DNA from: Methylobacterium nodulans ORS 2060
Lineage (GTDB): Bacteria; Pseudomonadota; Alphaproteobacteria; Rhizobiales; Beijerinckiaceae
DNA: 64,000 nucleotides
Assembly: GCF_000022085.1 (NCBI RefSeq)
Contig: NC_011894.1
Location: forward strand, 2,072,501 to 2,136,500
Direction: 5' to 3'
The number at the start of each line of letters is the position of its first letter. Within the stretch, counting starts at the first letter, position 1. The notes beneath the pieces were generated by a model. The model was not told the origin of the DNA, searched no databases, and saw nothing but the letters and a program-made list of their open reading frames with translations. This document shows positions 42,544 through 51,054 of the stretch, in pieces. Made by a program: the position numbers and the translations under genes.

Positions 42544-43185
42544 ATGGCCGCGTCGTCCTACGACCGGGCGCTGAAGCTCGTCCTGGCGCACGAGGGAGGG
42601 TATGTCGATCACCCCGACGATCCCGGCGGCCCGACCAATCTCGGCGTGACCCTCGGCACGCTCTCGGCAGTGCTCGGGCGGCCCGCCACCCGCGCCGACG
42701 TTCGGGCGCTCACGCTCGCCAAGGTCGCCCCGATCTACCGCACCCGCTACTGGGACGCGGTGCGCGGCGACGACCTGCCGGCCGGCCTCGACTATGCCGT
42801 GTTCGATTTCGCGGTGAACAGCGGGCCGGCGCGGGCGGCCATCGCGCTGCAGCGCCTGGTCGGCGTGGCGGATGACGGGGTGATCGGAGCGGTGACCCTG
42901 GCGGCGGTCGCGCGGACGGATCAGCGGTGGCTCATCAACGCGCTGTGCGACCGCCGCCTGGCCTTCCTGCGCTCGTTGAAGGGCTGGCCCACCTTCGGGA
43001 AGGGCTGGACCACGCGGGTGGCCGGCGTCTGGACGGAAGCGCTCGCCCTGGTCACAGCACCGGTCGTCGTGGCCGCGACCGCCGGGGTGCGGCCTGCAGG
43101 CGGTGCGCCGCCGAAGGCGAGCACGGTGCGGACCGGCGGCCTGCTGCGGGCGCTCAAGCGCCTGTGGCGCGGCAAGGCCGCCTGA
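42544..43185 (+). CDS. endolysin, glycoside hydrolase 108, 213 aa
   Basis: The GH108 N-terminus LVLAHEGGYVDHPDDPGGPT contains the catalytic Glu in EGG; IYRTRYWDAVRGDDLPAGLD and AVFDFAVNSGPARAAIALQR follow, then a peptidoglycan-binding segment (VADDGVIGAVTLAAV). No signal peptide; a holin would be required for release. A basic C-terminal tail is present. Confidence 0.9.
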   Translation: MAASSYDRALKLVLAHEGGYVDHPDDPGGPTNLGVTLGTLSAVLGRPATRADVRALTLAKVAPIYRTRYWDAVRGDDLPAGLDYAVFDFAVNSGPARAAIALQRLVGVADDGVIGAVTLAAVARTDQRWLINALCDRRLAFLRSLKGWPTFGKGWTTRVAGVWTEALALVTAPVVVAATAGVRPAGGAPPKASTVRTGGLLRALKRLWRGKAA

Positions 43186-43347
43186 TCGAACTACCGCAAA
43201 ATCCGCGGCAGTTCACCACCGCCTTAAGCCGTTGATTTCGCTACGTTACGGGAATTCCCGTTTCGATCTCGTCACCACCCGAGCCGGCCGGGCCCGCCGC
43301 GCGCACGCCCCCTCTCAGAAACAGGAGAGGGGTGGAGACCTCCTCAC

Positions 43348-43911
43348 ATGGATTGGCTTCAACTCGCCGGGCAGCTCGCGCAGGTCGGGCTGCCCTCTCT
43401 CGGCACGCTCCTCGGCACCACGCTGGGCGGGCCGCTCGGCGGCGGCATCGGCGCGGCCGCCGGTAAGACGGCAGCAGCCGCCATCGGCGCGGCCCTCGAC
43501 GTGCCGGCCACCCCGCAGGCAATCAGCCAGGCGGTGCAGGCCGATCCCTCCGGCGCGCAGATCAAGCTCGCCGAGATCGAGGCCGCCGCGAAGCTGCAGC
43601 TCGCTGAGCTGGGCGACCTCGCCAACGCCCGCCAGATGTAGCTCGGGCTGGCGCAGGCCAGTCACTGGACCGCTTCCATGCCGGCGATCGTCACGCTGGC
43701 GATCCTCACCGCCTGGGCGCTGCTGACCAGCGCGCTCTACTTCATCCAGGGCGAGATCCCCGAGCGCGTCTACCAGCTCTTGAGCCAAGCCTATGGCGCA
43801 GCCAACCTCGCGCTGGGCACCGCCATCGCCTTCTGGCTCGGCTCCTCGCGCTCCAGCCAGCAGAAGGATGCCCAGATCAGCGCCATCCTGCCGAGCGTCG
43901 TGAAGCGCTGA
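43348..43911 (+). pseudogene. holin-like gene interrupted by in-frame amber codon
   Basis: The first part (97 aa) has a Gly/Ala-rich segment and a helix ending AELGDLANARQM; TAG follows at 43639-43641; the same frame then reads LGLAQASHWTASMPAIVTLA and continues through two membrane helices to 43911. Relatives have Gln at this point (NARxMQLGLAQ), so a single C-to-T change explains the stop. An internal ATG at 43678 could still give a 77-residue membrane protein. Confidence 0.7.
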
Positions 43912-43936
43912 TGCAACCGGCAGCCCGGAGGCGGCC

Positions 43937-44497
43937 ATGCGGATCTCCAAAGGACGCTGCTGGCTGGCTTACCTTGCGCCTTGGCCCAACCAAGCCATGA
44001 TCCAGTACGATCCCGATCCGGCCATCAACGAGCGCATCCGCAGAGCTGTCCGCTACGGCCAGACCCGCTGGGCCGAGGTCTGGCTCTCCCTGATCATGGT
44101 CACGCTCGGGCTGGTGCTGCTCCTCCCCGAGCCCACCTTCGTCGGCCCGCAATGGCGCGTGATCGCGTCCTGCGTGACCGAGCGCACGGCCGGGACGATC
44201 TCCGTCTCGGTGGGCGGGGCCCGCCTCCTCGCCCTCTGGATCAATGGCCGCCGCGGCCGGGAGACCTCGCTGATCCGGACCCTCGGGTGCATGTCCGGCT
44301 TCGCCTTCTGGCTCGCGACCGCGGCCGGCTTTGCCGCAGCCTACCCGCCGCTCTCCATCGGCATCGCGGTCTACGGTGTCCTCGCCCTGGCCGAGCTTCA
44401 TTCGTCGGGGCGGGCCGCCTCCGACATGGCGGCCGAGGACACCTTCGGCCTGCGCAAGAGGAGGCGGGCTGGTGGCCGACCCGGGCGTCTCCTTTGA
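43937..44497 (+). CDS. phage membrane protein, 186 aa
   Basis: Three to four hydrophobic helices (WLSLIMVTLGLVLLLPEP; FAFWLATAAGFAAAYPPLSI; IAVYGVLALAEL). CGGAGG upstream supports the start at 43937; an internal ATG lies at 43997. Unknown family; location in the lysis block suggests a lysis or superinfection role. Confidence 0.6.
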   Translation: MRISKGRCWLAYLAPWPNQAMIQYDPDPAINERIRRAVRYGQTRWAEVWLSLIMVTLGLVLLLPEPTFVGPQWRVIASCVTERTAGTISVSVGGARLLALWINGRRGRETSLIRTLGCMSGFAFWLATAAGFAAAYPPLSIGIAVYGVLALAELHSSGRAASDMAAEDTFGLRKRRRAGGRPGRLL

Positions 44498-44870
44498 CAG
44501 CTGGCCGGCGATCGTCGTCGGCATCACGGCTGCGGTGGCGGGCGCTCTCGTCCCGCTGAACGGTTTCATCAAGACCCTGCTCGACTACCGGCTGGAGGCG
44601 AAAAAGGCCGAAGCGCTCCAGGCCGAAACTGCGCGGGACGTCGCCGCGGCGGGGCCAGCCGTGTTCGATGCGATCGCTGTGGCCGATCTGACGGACGCGG
44701 TGAAGGAACTGGCGGCCGCCATCCGGGCCGACACGGCCTTGGGCGCGGCCCGGCATGACAGTCAGCTGATCTCCGTCCTGTCCCGCCTCACGGAGCGGAT
44801 CGAGGAATGGGAGGAGGCGAGCGGCCGCGGGATACACCGCGGCTCCCGCCGAGACCAGCATCCCCGCTGA
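44472..44870 (+). CDS. small membrane protein with coiled coil, 132 aa
   Basis: GTG start after GAGGAGGCGG. One membrane helix near the N-terminus (WPAIVVGITAAVAGALVPLN) and a long soluble helix (LEAKKAEALQAETARD; AVKELAAAIRAD). It overlaps the previous gene. The topology would suit a holin or spanin-like protein. Last recognisable prophage gene. Confidence 0.6.
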   Translation: MADPGVSFDSWPAIVVGITAAVAGALVPLNGFIKTLLDYRLEAKKAEALQAETARDVAAAGPAVFDAIAVADLTDAVKELAAAIRADTALGAARHDSQLISVLSRLTERIEEWEEASGRGIHRGSRRDQHPR

Positions 44871-44880
44871 CCGACGGAGC

Positions 44881-45123
44881 CCGCGGCTCGCGAGGCCATC
44901 TGGACGACCGGTGCGCGGCCGGCGATCCCGACCAAGCGCAATGAGGCGCCGGGGGCGTGTCCGGACTGGATCGACACCAACCGCACCATCGTTGAGCGCC
45001 TGTGGGCGCGTCTCAAGGAGTGGCATGCGGTGGCCACCCGCGACGAGAAAACAGCCGTCAGCTTCACCGGCGTCCTCTGCCTCGCCGCTACCCGCGACTG
45101 GATCAAGGGACGACAGGCCCTAG
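44881..45123 (+). pseudogene. IS5-type transposase C-terminal remnant
   Basis: The frame from 44881 reads AREAIWTTGARPAIPTKRNE, then TNRTIVERLWARLKEW with the catalytic Glu, then ATRDEKTAVSFTGVLCLAAT and DWIK, the end of IS5-group DDE transposases. The N-terminal two thirds are missing and no inverted repeat was found. It separates the prophage from the host regulator gene. Confidence 0.75.
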
Positions 45124-45827
45124 TCTTTGACCGAATTTTTCACGCAGTCTACAAAGATCGGCGGCGAACCTCGTAGAAACGCGCCGACATCATCAGATAT
45201 GATTTGAGAAACATTGCTAGGGATCGGCCAGCCATAGACGAATTTACGGATCGCCAGGTAGAAAATCTTCCCGTGCAAAGCCCACACTGCTTCGGTTTCG
45301 CGCTCGGTCAACGGCACGATCTCAGGGGCAGGCAAGCCGAGTTCCGCTCGCATCTCCGTGCAGATGGGGTGGATCACCCGGTCGCGGACGATGCCGAGAT
45401 AGCGGGGGGCGATGTCGTAACCCTTAAGTCCCGAAAACACGAAGATCCGCACCCATACGTAGTCGAAGATCTTCTCGGCGTACTCTCCGTAGAAGCGCAG
45501 GATCCGCGCCTCAAGCGGCTGCGACCGGTCCTGCACGATTCCGCCCCAAGCCGGGTTCCAACGCTGGACATAGACATGCTCATAGACCCGATCGAGCAGT
45601 GCCTCCTTGGTGGGAAAGTATCGGAAGATCGCCGAATGCGTGATGCCGATTTCACGGGCAAGCTCGCGCGTCTGCCCGGCAAGTCCGTGCTCAGCGAAGA
45701 ACTGCGCTGCGGCCTCGACGATCTGTTGCTCGCGCTGCGCAGCCGGCAGGCGTCGCCGGACAGCTTGCTTGGACTTCTCCGAAACTGTCGTGAGCGGTTC
45801 CTGGGCGGCGACACCGGGGAGATCCAT
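45120..45827 (-). CDS. TetR-family transcription regulator, 235 aa
   Basis: N-terminal TetR helix-turn-helix at about residues 27-75 (REQQIVEAAAQFFAEHGLAG; LAREIGITHSAIFRYFPTKE). The ligand-binding half is ordinary. It is divergent from the molybdenum-hydroxylase operon across paired operator-like sites, so it probably controls that operon and itself in response to the substrate. Start at 45827 (MDLPGVAAQE) chosen because upstream residues overlap the operators. Confidence 0.88.
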   Translation of the reverse strand: MDLPGVAAQEPLTTVSEKSKQAVRRRLPAAQREQQIVEAAAQFFAEHGLAGQTRELAREIGITHSAIFRYFPTKEALLDRVYEHVYVQRWNPAWGGIVQDRSQPLEARILRFYGEYAEKIFDYVWVRIFVFSGLKGYDIAPRYLGIVRDRVIHPICTEMRAELGLPAPEIVPLTERETEAVWALHGKIFYLAIRKFVYGWPIPSNVSQIISDDVGAFLRGSPPIFVDCVKNSVKD

Positions 45828-45833
45828 GCTTCG

Positions 45834-45898
45834 TGACCGTTTGGTTATTTCGCTTGACGACACCTTCGGGTCCTGGATAGCTTGTAACCAAGCGGTCA
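45834..45898. promoter_or_regulatory. paired operator and promoter between tetR-like gene and operon
   Basis: TGACCGTTTGGTTA (45834-45847) and its near reverse complement TAACCAAGCGGTCA (45885-45898) face each other 37 bases apart. Between them, TTGACG (45854) and ATAGCT 17 bases later form a plausible rightward promoter whose start region is covered by the second site. Fits TetR control of both directions. Confidence 0.6.
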
Positions 45899-45943
45899 AC
45901 AACAAGTGACTGCAACGATATGCGACTCGTGGGAGGGACGCTG

Positions 45944-46822
45944 ATGAAGGCTCGTGCCTTCGATTACTGCCGCGTCGCAAGCGTGGCGGAGGCACTCGAC
46001 GCCTACGCGGCTTGTGCAGGTGAGGCGCGCTACCTCGCTGGCGGCCAGAGCCTGCTGCCGGCCCTGAACATGCGCCTCGACGCCCCCGACCTGCTTATTG
46101 ATATCGGACGGATCGAGGCGCTCCGCGGCATCTCCATCGACAGCGACGAACTCCGTATCGGTGCTCTGACACGCCATGCCGAGACGCTGACATCGCCACT
46201 CATCGCCGCGCACGCGCCGATCCTGAATCAGGCCGCCGCCTACATGGCACATCCAGCGATCCGGAATCTCGGTACGATGGGCGGCAGCCTCTCACTGTCC
46301 GATCCCGCATCCGAACTGCCGGCCTGCATGCGCGCGCTCGACGCCACCTTCGAGATCACCGGGCCCGGCGGCGTCCGCACCGTGGCGGCCGATGACTTCT
46401 TCCTGGACCTGTATGAGACTGCACTTGCGCCCGGCGACCTGTTGACGGCCGTGCGCGTGCCACTGTCGGCACCCGGCGCCCGGATGCATTTTGCGGAAAT
46501 TGCCCGGCGGCGCGGCGACTACGCGATGGTCGGACTTGCGGCGAACCTTGTGCTCCCGGACGGGATCGTGGACTCCGCCCGGCTCAGCTTCTGCTCCGTC
46601 GGACCAACGCCCATGCGGGCCCCCGCAGCCGAAGCCGCGCTGGCCGGCCGCCACCTCGACCGGGACGCCATCGCGGCGGCCAAGGCGGCACTCGGCGACG
46701 ACCTGTCACCGGACGACGACGACAGCCTCTCGGCCGCGGCGCGGATGCACCTCGCCCGCGTCCTGCTCGGCCGGGTTCTATCCGCCCTCATTGAGGAAGA
46801 GATCGAGGAGGATGCCGCGTGA
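45944..46822 (+). CDS. molybdenum hydroxylase FAD subunit (CoxM-like), 292 aa
   Basis: FAD-binding PCMH layout: ARYLAGGQSLLPALNMRLDA, then PAIRNLGTMGGSLSLSDPAS, and a CO-dehydrogenase-type C-terminal domain. It passes electrons from the iron-sulfur subunit to the acceptor. GGGAGG precedes the ATG at 45944. First gene of the operon; its stop overlaps the next GTG start. Confidence 0.9.
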   Translation: MKARAFDYCRVASVAEALDAYAACAGEARYLAGGQSLLPALNMRLDAPDLLIDIGRIEALRGISIDSDELRIGALTRHAETLTSPLIAAHAPILNQAAAYMAHPAIRNLGTMGGSLSLSDPASELPACMRALDATFEITGPGGVRTVAADDFFLDLYETALAPGDLLTAVRVPLSAPGARMHFAEIARRRGDYAMVGLAANLVLPDGIVDSARLSFCSVGPTPMRAPAAEAALAGRHLDRDAIAAAKAALGDDLSPDDDDSLSAAARMHLARVLLGRVLSALIEEEIEEDAA

Positions 46823-47349
46823 TTGAACCGCAGGCGATCTCCATTACCGTCAACGGCTCCAAGGTCCGGCGCTTCGTCGAGCCTCGCGTGTCGCTCGCCG
46901 ATTTCCTTAGAGGCGATCTGGGTCTCACCGGCACGCATCTCGGCTGCGAGGTCGGCGCCTGCGGTGCCTGCATCGTCAATCTAGACGGGAAACCGGTCCA
47001 TGCCTGCCTGATGCTCGCGGTGCAGGCGGACGGGATGCGGGTTGACACGATCGAGGGCTTGTCCGACGCAGGCATCATCGCCGACCTGCAGGCCGCGTTC
47101 CATACGCGGAACGCGCTTCAATGCGGATTCTGCACCCCGGGTATCCTCGTGGTCGCCCACGATTGCTTGGCGGCCTGCGATGTGTCCGGCACCACTCCGT
47201 CGCGAGAGTCGATCCGCGATGCGCTATCGGGCAATTACTGCCGATGCACAGGCTACGAAGCGATCGTCGATGCGATCGAGAGCGTCGCGAAGGCTCGCGC
47301 AGGTGGCTCCCGCGGGCATGTGCACCGTGAAGCGGAGGCGGCCGCGTGA
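46819..47349 (+). CDS. molybdenum hydroxylase 2Fe-2S subunit (CoxS-like), 176 aa
   Basis: Plant-type cluster CEVGACGACIV with Cys at HACLML, and second cluster ALQCGFCTPGI plus GNYCRCTGYEAIVDAI: all eight expected cysteines are present. Transfers electrons between the molybdenum centre and FAD. GTG start overlapping the FAD-subunit stop. Confidence 0.93.
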   Translation: MIEPQAISITVNGSKVRRFVEPRVSLADFLRGDLGLTGTHLGCEVGACGACIVNLDGKPVHACLMLAVQADGMRVDTIEGLSDAGIIADLQAAFHTRNALQCGFCTPGILVVAHDCLAACDVSGTTPSRESIRDALSGNYCRCTGYEAIVDAIESVAKARAGGSRGHVHREAEAAA

Positions 47350-49712
47350 GCGCGGCGGCCGACAGCCCGGTCGGAGGCCGCTACATCGGGCGCAGTCTGC
47401 CGCGCCCCGGAGCTAAACGCCTGCTGGCGGGCCGGGGCCGCTACACGGACGACGTAGTGCTGCCTCGCATGCTCCACGCGGCCTTTCTGCGCAGCCCCTA
47501 CGCCCATGCACGGCTCGGCATGATCGACGTGTCCGCCGCCACCGCAATGCCGGGTGTCCATCGGGTGCTGACCGGCGCCGATTTCGAGGCGATCTGCACA
47601 CCATGGATCGGGACGCTCAGCCACTTCAAGGGCATGCGCTCCACGCCTCAGCGACCGCTTCCTACGGAAAAGGTTGTTTGGGCCGGACAACCGGTGGTCA
47701 TGGTGATTGCCGAGACGCGCGCGCAGGCCGAGGACGCGCTTGAGGTGATCGAGGTCGCGTTCGACGAACTGGATGCGGTTGTAGATCTCGACGCGGCCCG
47801 CGCGCCCGGTACGCCCCTCATCGACGACGATGCGCCCGACAACGTCCTGTTCCGCACGCGAATCGAGTCCGGCTCGACTGCAGGCGCCTTCGCGGACGCG
47901 CAGACCGTCTCGGTCGACCTGCGCTTCGGCCGTCACACAGCGGTGACGATGGAGCCGCGCTCAGTGCTCGCTGATTTCGACTCGAGCGAGGAGCGCCTCA
48001 CCGTCTACCAATCGACACAGACGCCCTACCAGTTTCAGGATCTCTATGCGCGTCACTTCAACCTCTCAGAAGCGCGCGTCAGAGTGATCGCACCTGATGT
48101 CGGCGGCTCCTTCGGGATGAAGCTGCACCTCTACCACGAGGACATGGCCGTGGTGGGCGCTAGCCTACTCCTCAAGCGTCCGGTGAAGTTTACCGCCGAC
48201 CGGATGGAGGCTTTCGTCAGCGATATCCATGCCCGCGACCACCGGGTGCGCGCACGGCTCGCGGTGGGGCAGGATGGCATCCTCAGGGCGATCGAGGTGG
48301 ATGACGTAACGGGTGTCGGCCCGTTCTCTGCCTATCCGCGCACCAGTGCGGTGGAGGGCAATCAGGTCGTGCGCCTGATCGGTGCGCCGTATCGCCTGAC
48401 CGATTACCGCGCTGACCTCACGGTGTTGGCCCAGAACAAGGTGCAGATGAGCCAATACCGGGCGGTCGGCCACCCGATCGCCTGCGCAGTGACGGAGCGC
48501 CTCGTCGACCTCGCAGCGGACAGGCTCGGCCTGGATCCGTTCGAGATCAGGCGGCGCAATTATGTGACGTCCGACATGTACCCACACACGACCCCGAGCG
48601 GGTACAGGTTCGAGAAGCTCTCGCTCGAAACGTGTCTGTCGAAACTCTATGACTTGATGGACTACCCGGGCCTTCTGACGGAGCAGAAGCGCCTGCGCGC
48701 CAGGGGCATCCATCGCGGCATCGGCATCGCGACCTATGTGGAGATCACCAACCCGACGCCCGCCTTCTATGGGGTCGGGGGCGCGCACATCTCGGCACAG
48801 GATGGCTGCGTGCTGAAGCTGACGCCCGCGGGCGAGGTGCAATGCGCGATCAGCATCACCGAGCAGGGCCAGGGCAGCGAAGCGATCGTCGGCCAGATTG
48901 TCGCCGAGGGGCTCGGCGTCGACCAGGACCATGTCCGCGTGCTGACGGGCGACACCGAGACGACGCCGTCCGGCGGGGCGACCTGGGCCTGCCGGGGCGC
49001 CGGCATCGGCGGCGAGACCGCACTTCAAGCGAGCCGGAGGCTGAAGCTGCGCATACTGGAGATCGCCGCCGCGATCCTCCAGGCGGAGGCGGAAAACCTC
49101 GACATTCGCGACGGTGTGGTGACGGATGCAGACGGCACGCCCCGCATGACGCTGAAGGAACTCGCCAACCTCGCCTATTACCGCTCGGACCTGCTGCCGC
49201 CTGGCGTCTCGCCGGCCTTGACGGTGGCGCACCATTTCGCGCCGCGCGGCTATCCTTTCGCCTTCACCAACGGCATCCACGGTAGCCTCGTCGAGGTCGA
49301 TATCGAAACCGGATTCGTGACGATTTTGAAGCACTGGGTCGTCGAGGATTGCGGGCGCGTCATCAACCCGCTGCTCGTCGACGAGCAGATTCGCGGTGGC
49401 GTGGTGCAGGGCCTTGGCGCGGCCTTCTTCGAGGAATGCCGCTACGGCGAGACGGGCCAGCTCCTGAACGGTTCGATGGCCGATTACCTGGTGCCGATGG
49501 CCTGCGAGATGCCCGATATCACGATCGTCCATGTCGAGACGCCCACCCTGGACACGGAACTCGGCGCCAAGGGCTGTGGCGAGGCTGGCACCGCCGCCTC
49601 CAGCGGTGCGGCCCTGAACGCCGTCAACGACGCCCTGCGTCCGCTCGGCGCAAGCGTCTCCCAGCTTCCCATGACGCCCGAACGCATCCTGAGGGCTCTC
49701 GACGTGATCTGA
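47346..49712 (+). CDS. molybdenum hydroxylase Mo-binding subunit (CoxL/XdhB-like), 788 aa
   Basis: Catalytic subunit: GRYTDDVVLPRMLHAAFLRS, PDVGGSFGMKLHLYHEDMAV and, near the end, GCGEAGTAASSGAALNAVND with the catalytic Glu. At the CO-dehydrogenase signature position it reads QYRAVGHPIACAVTERL, not AYRCSFR, so it is not a genuine CO dehydrogenase. It probably hydroxylates an organic substrate supplied by the ABC importer downstream. GTG start overlapping the previous gene. Confidence 0.9.
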   Translation: MSAAADSPVGGRYIGRSLPRPGAKRLLAGRGRYTDDVVLPRMLHAAFLRSPYAHARLGMIDVSAATAMPGVHRVLTGADFEAICTPWIGTLSHFKGMRSTPQRPLPTEKVVWAGQPVVMVIAETRAQAEDALEVIEVAFDELDAVVDLDAARAPGTPLIDDDAPDNVLFRTRIESGSTAGAFADAQTVSVDLRFGRHTAVTMEPRSVLADFDSSEERLTVYQSTQTPYQFQDLYARHFNLSEARVRVIAPDVGGSFGMKLHLYHEDMAVVGASLLLKRPVKFTADRMEAFVSDIHARDHRVRARLAVGQDGILRAIEVDDVTGVGPFSAYPRTSAVEGNQVVRLIGAPYRLTDYRADLTVLAQNKVQMSQYRAVGHPIACAVTERLVDLAADRLGLDPFEIRRRNYVTSDMYPHTTPSGYRFEKLSLETCLSKLYDLMDYPGLLTEQKRLRARGIHRGIGIATYVEITNPTPAFYGVGGAHISAQDGCVLKLTPAGEVQCAISITEQGQGSEAIVGQIVAEGLGVDQDHVRVLTGDTETTPSGGATWACRGAGIGGETALQASRRLKLRILEIAAAILQAEAENLDIRDGVVTDADGTPRMTLKELANLAYYRSDLLPPGVSPALTVAHHFAPRGYPFAFTNGIHGSLVEVDIETGFVTILKHWVVEDCGRVINPLLVDEQIRGGVVQGLGAAFFEECRYGETGQLLNGSMADYLVPMACEMPDITIVHVETPTLDTELGAKGCGEAGTAASSGAALNAVNDALRPLGASVSQLPMTPERILRALDVI

Positions 49713-49779
49713 TCCATTGCACTCGGACTTCGCGACGCGGGCCACATGCAAGAGCCTGCGCGACGACAGGAGGAAAACC

Positions 49780-51027
49780 ATGATCGAACAGGGAACGCGC
49801 CAGGGCTCCGTCTCGCGCCGGATGCTCGTGCGCGGCATGGCCGCCACTGGCGCGCTCGCCGGCATCGGCATGCCTTTCGTCGCGCGCGCGGCTGAGCCGA
49901 TCCGCATCGGCTTCCCGACGCCGGTCACCGGCCCGTTCGGCGCCGAAGCCAAGGATCAAATCCGCTCCGCCGAACTCGCCGTGAAGCAGTTCAACGAAGC
50001 GGGTGGCGTGAACGGACGGACGGCCGAGCTTCTAGTCCGCGACGACAAGCTCAATCCCGGCGAGGCCGCGACCCGGACGCTAGAGCTCATCGAGAAGGAC
50101 AAAGTCCACTTCATCGTAGGCGCGCTTTCGAGCGCGGTCCAGCTTTCCGTCAACGAGATCACCCGCTCGCGCAAGGTCCTCTATGTGTCGATCAGCCAGT
50201 CTGACACGATCAACGAGGCCAAAGACTTCAGCCGCTACACCTTCCACGAGGCGCTGAACCCGCACATGACCACCGCGGCGGTGGCCAAGCACGCGTTCAA
50301 GAAGGGCACCAAGGTCGCATACCTGGCCGCCGACTATGCCTACGGCCACGAGATGCTGCGCGGCTTCAAGCGCGCGGCGGCCGCCATTGGCGCCGAGACG
50401 GTCGGCGAGATCCTGCACCCGTTCGGCGCGCCCGACTACTCGACCTTCATGCCTCGGCTGCGCTCCATGCGCCCCGACATCCTGTGCATCTGCAATTTCG
50501 GCCGCGATCAGGCCAATAGCATCAAGCAGGCCAGCGATTTCGGGTTGAAGAAGGGCGCCCAGATCGTCGTCCCGGTTCTGCTGCACAACCAACGCCTCGC
50601 CGGCGGCGCCGACGCCTTCGAAGGCGTGGTAGGGGCCAGCAACTACTACTGGCGCCTTGAGGAGACCGTCCCGTCGGCAAAAGCCTTCAACGACGCCTTC
50701 CGGGCCGCCTACGCCGACGCGATCCCGACCGATTACGGCGCCTACGGTTACACCGCCGTTCGCTCACTGCTGATGGCGGTGAAAGCGGCCGGCGACACCG
50801 ACACCGACAAGGTCATCGCGGCGTTGGAGGGACTGACATACGACGTCGCCAAGGGCCCGGAGCGCTACCGCGCCTGCGACCACCAGGCGATCCAGTCCGT
50901 GCTCATCACCGTATCCAAGAAAAAGTCCGAGATGCAGGGCGAGGCGGACCTTTTCCGGATCCTGGAGGTCGAGGCGGGCTCCGAGAACGCGCTCCGCACC
51001 TGCAACGAACTCGGTCACCGCGCCTGA
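49780..51027 (+). CDS. ABC transporter substrate-binding protein, 415 aa
   Basis: Periplasmic binding protein of the branched-chain amino-acid/amide class: PIRIGFPTPVTGPFGAEAKD, FNEAGGVNGRTAELLVRDDK. The N-terminus (SRRMLVRGMAATGALAGIGM) is a twin-arginine-like signal peptide. AGGAGG before the ATG at 49780. Clustered with the hydroxylase, so it probably captures its substrate rather than an amino acid. Confidence 0.9.
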   Translation: MIEQGTRQGSVSRRMLVRGMAATGALAGIGMPFVARAAEPIRIGFPTPVTGPFGAEAKDQIRSAELAVKQFNEAGGVNGRTAELLVRDDKLNPGEAATRTLELIEKDKVHFIVGALSSAVQLSVNEITRSRKVLYVSISQSDTINEAKDFSRYTFHEALNPHMTTAAVAKHAFKKGTKVAYLAADYAYGHEMLRGFKRAAAAIGAETVGEILHPFGAPDYSTFMPRLRSMRPDILCICNFGRDQANSIKQASDFGLKKGAQIVVPVLLHNQRLAGGADAFEGVVGASNYYWRLEETVPSAKAFNDAFRAAYADAIPTDYGAYGYTAVRSLLMAVKAAGDTDTDKVIAALEGLTYDVAKGPERYRACDHQAIQSVLITVSKKKSEMQGEADLFRILEVEAGSENALRTCNELGHRA

Positions 51028-51054
51028 CCGGATGAATACAAGCAGGATCCGGCC

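Larger units (their letters stand above)
4149..44870. mobile_element. prophage, HK97-type head with GTA-like tail, tRNA-Gln site
   Basis: Gene content is that of a temperate siphovirus: integrase and excisionase beside the tRNA, CI/Cro-type switch, replication genes, terminase, portal, protease, capsid, tail, fibre, endolysin and holin-like gene. All head/tail genes are in one direction with frequent 4-base overlaps. The left edge is the tRNA-Gln 3' end. The right edge is set by the last phage-like gene (44870), followed by an IS5 remnant; no attR duplicate of the tRNA end is visible, so the exact limit is uncertain. At least three defects (primase deletion, holin amber codon, cargo insertion) suggest it is decaying. 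Confidence 0.85.

Noticed and set aside
47346..49712. genuine aerobic CO dehydrogenase
   Set aside because: The large subunit lacks the AYRCSFR active-site loop; it is only a superfamily member.
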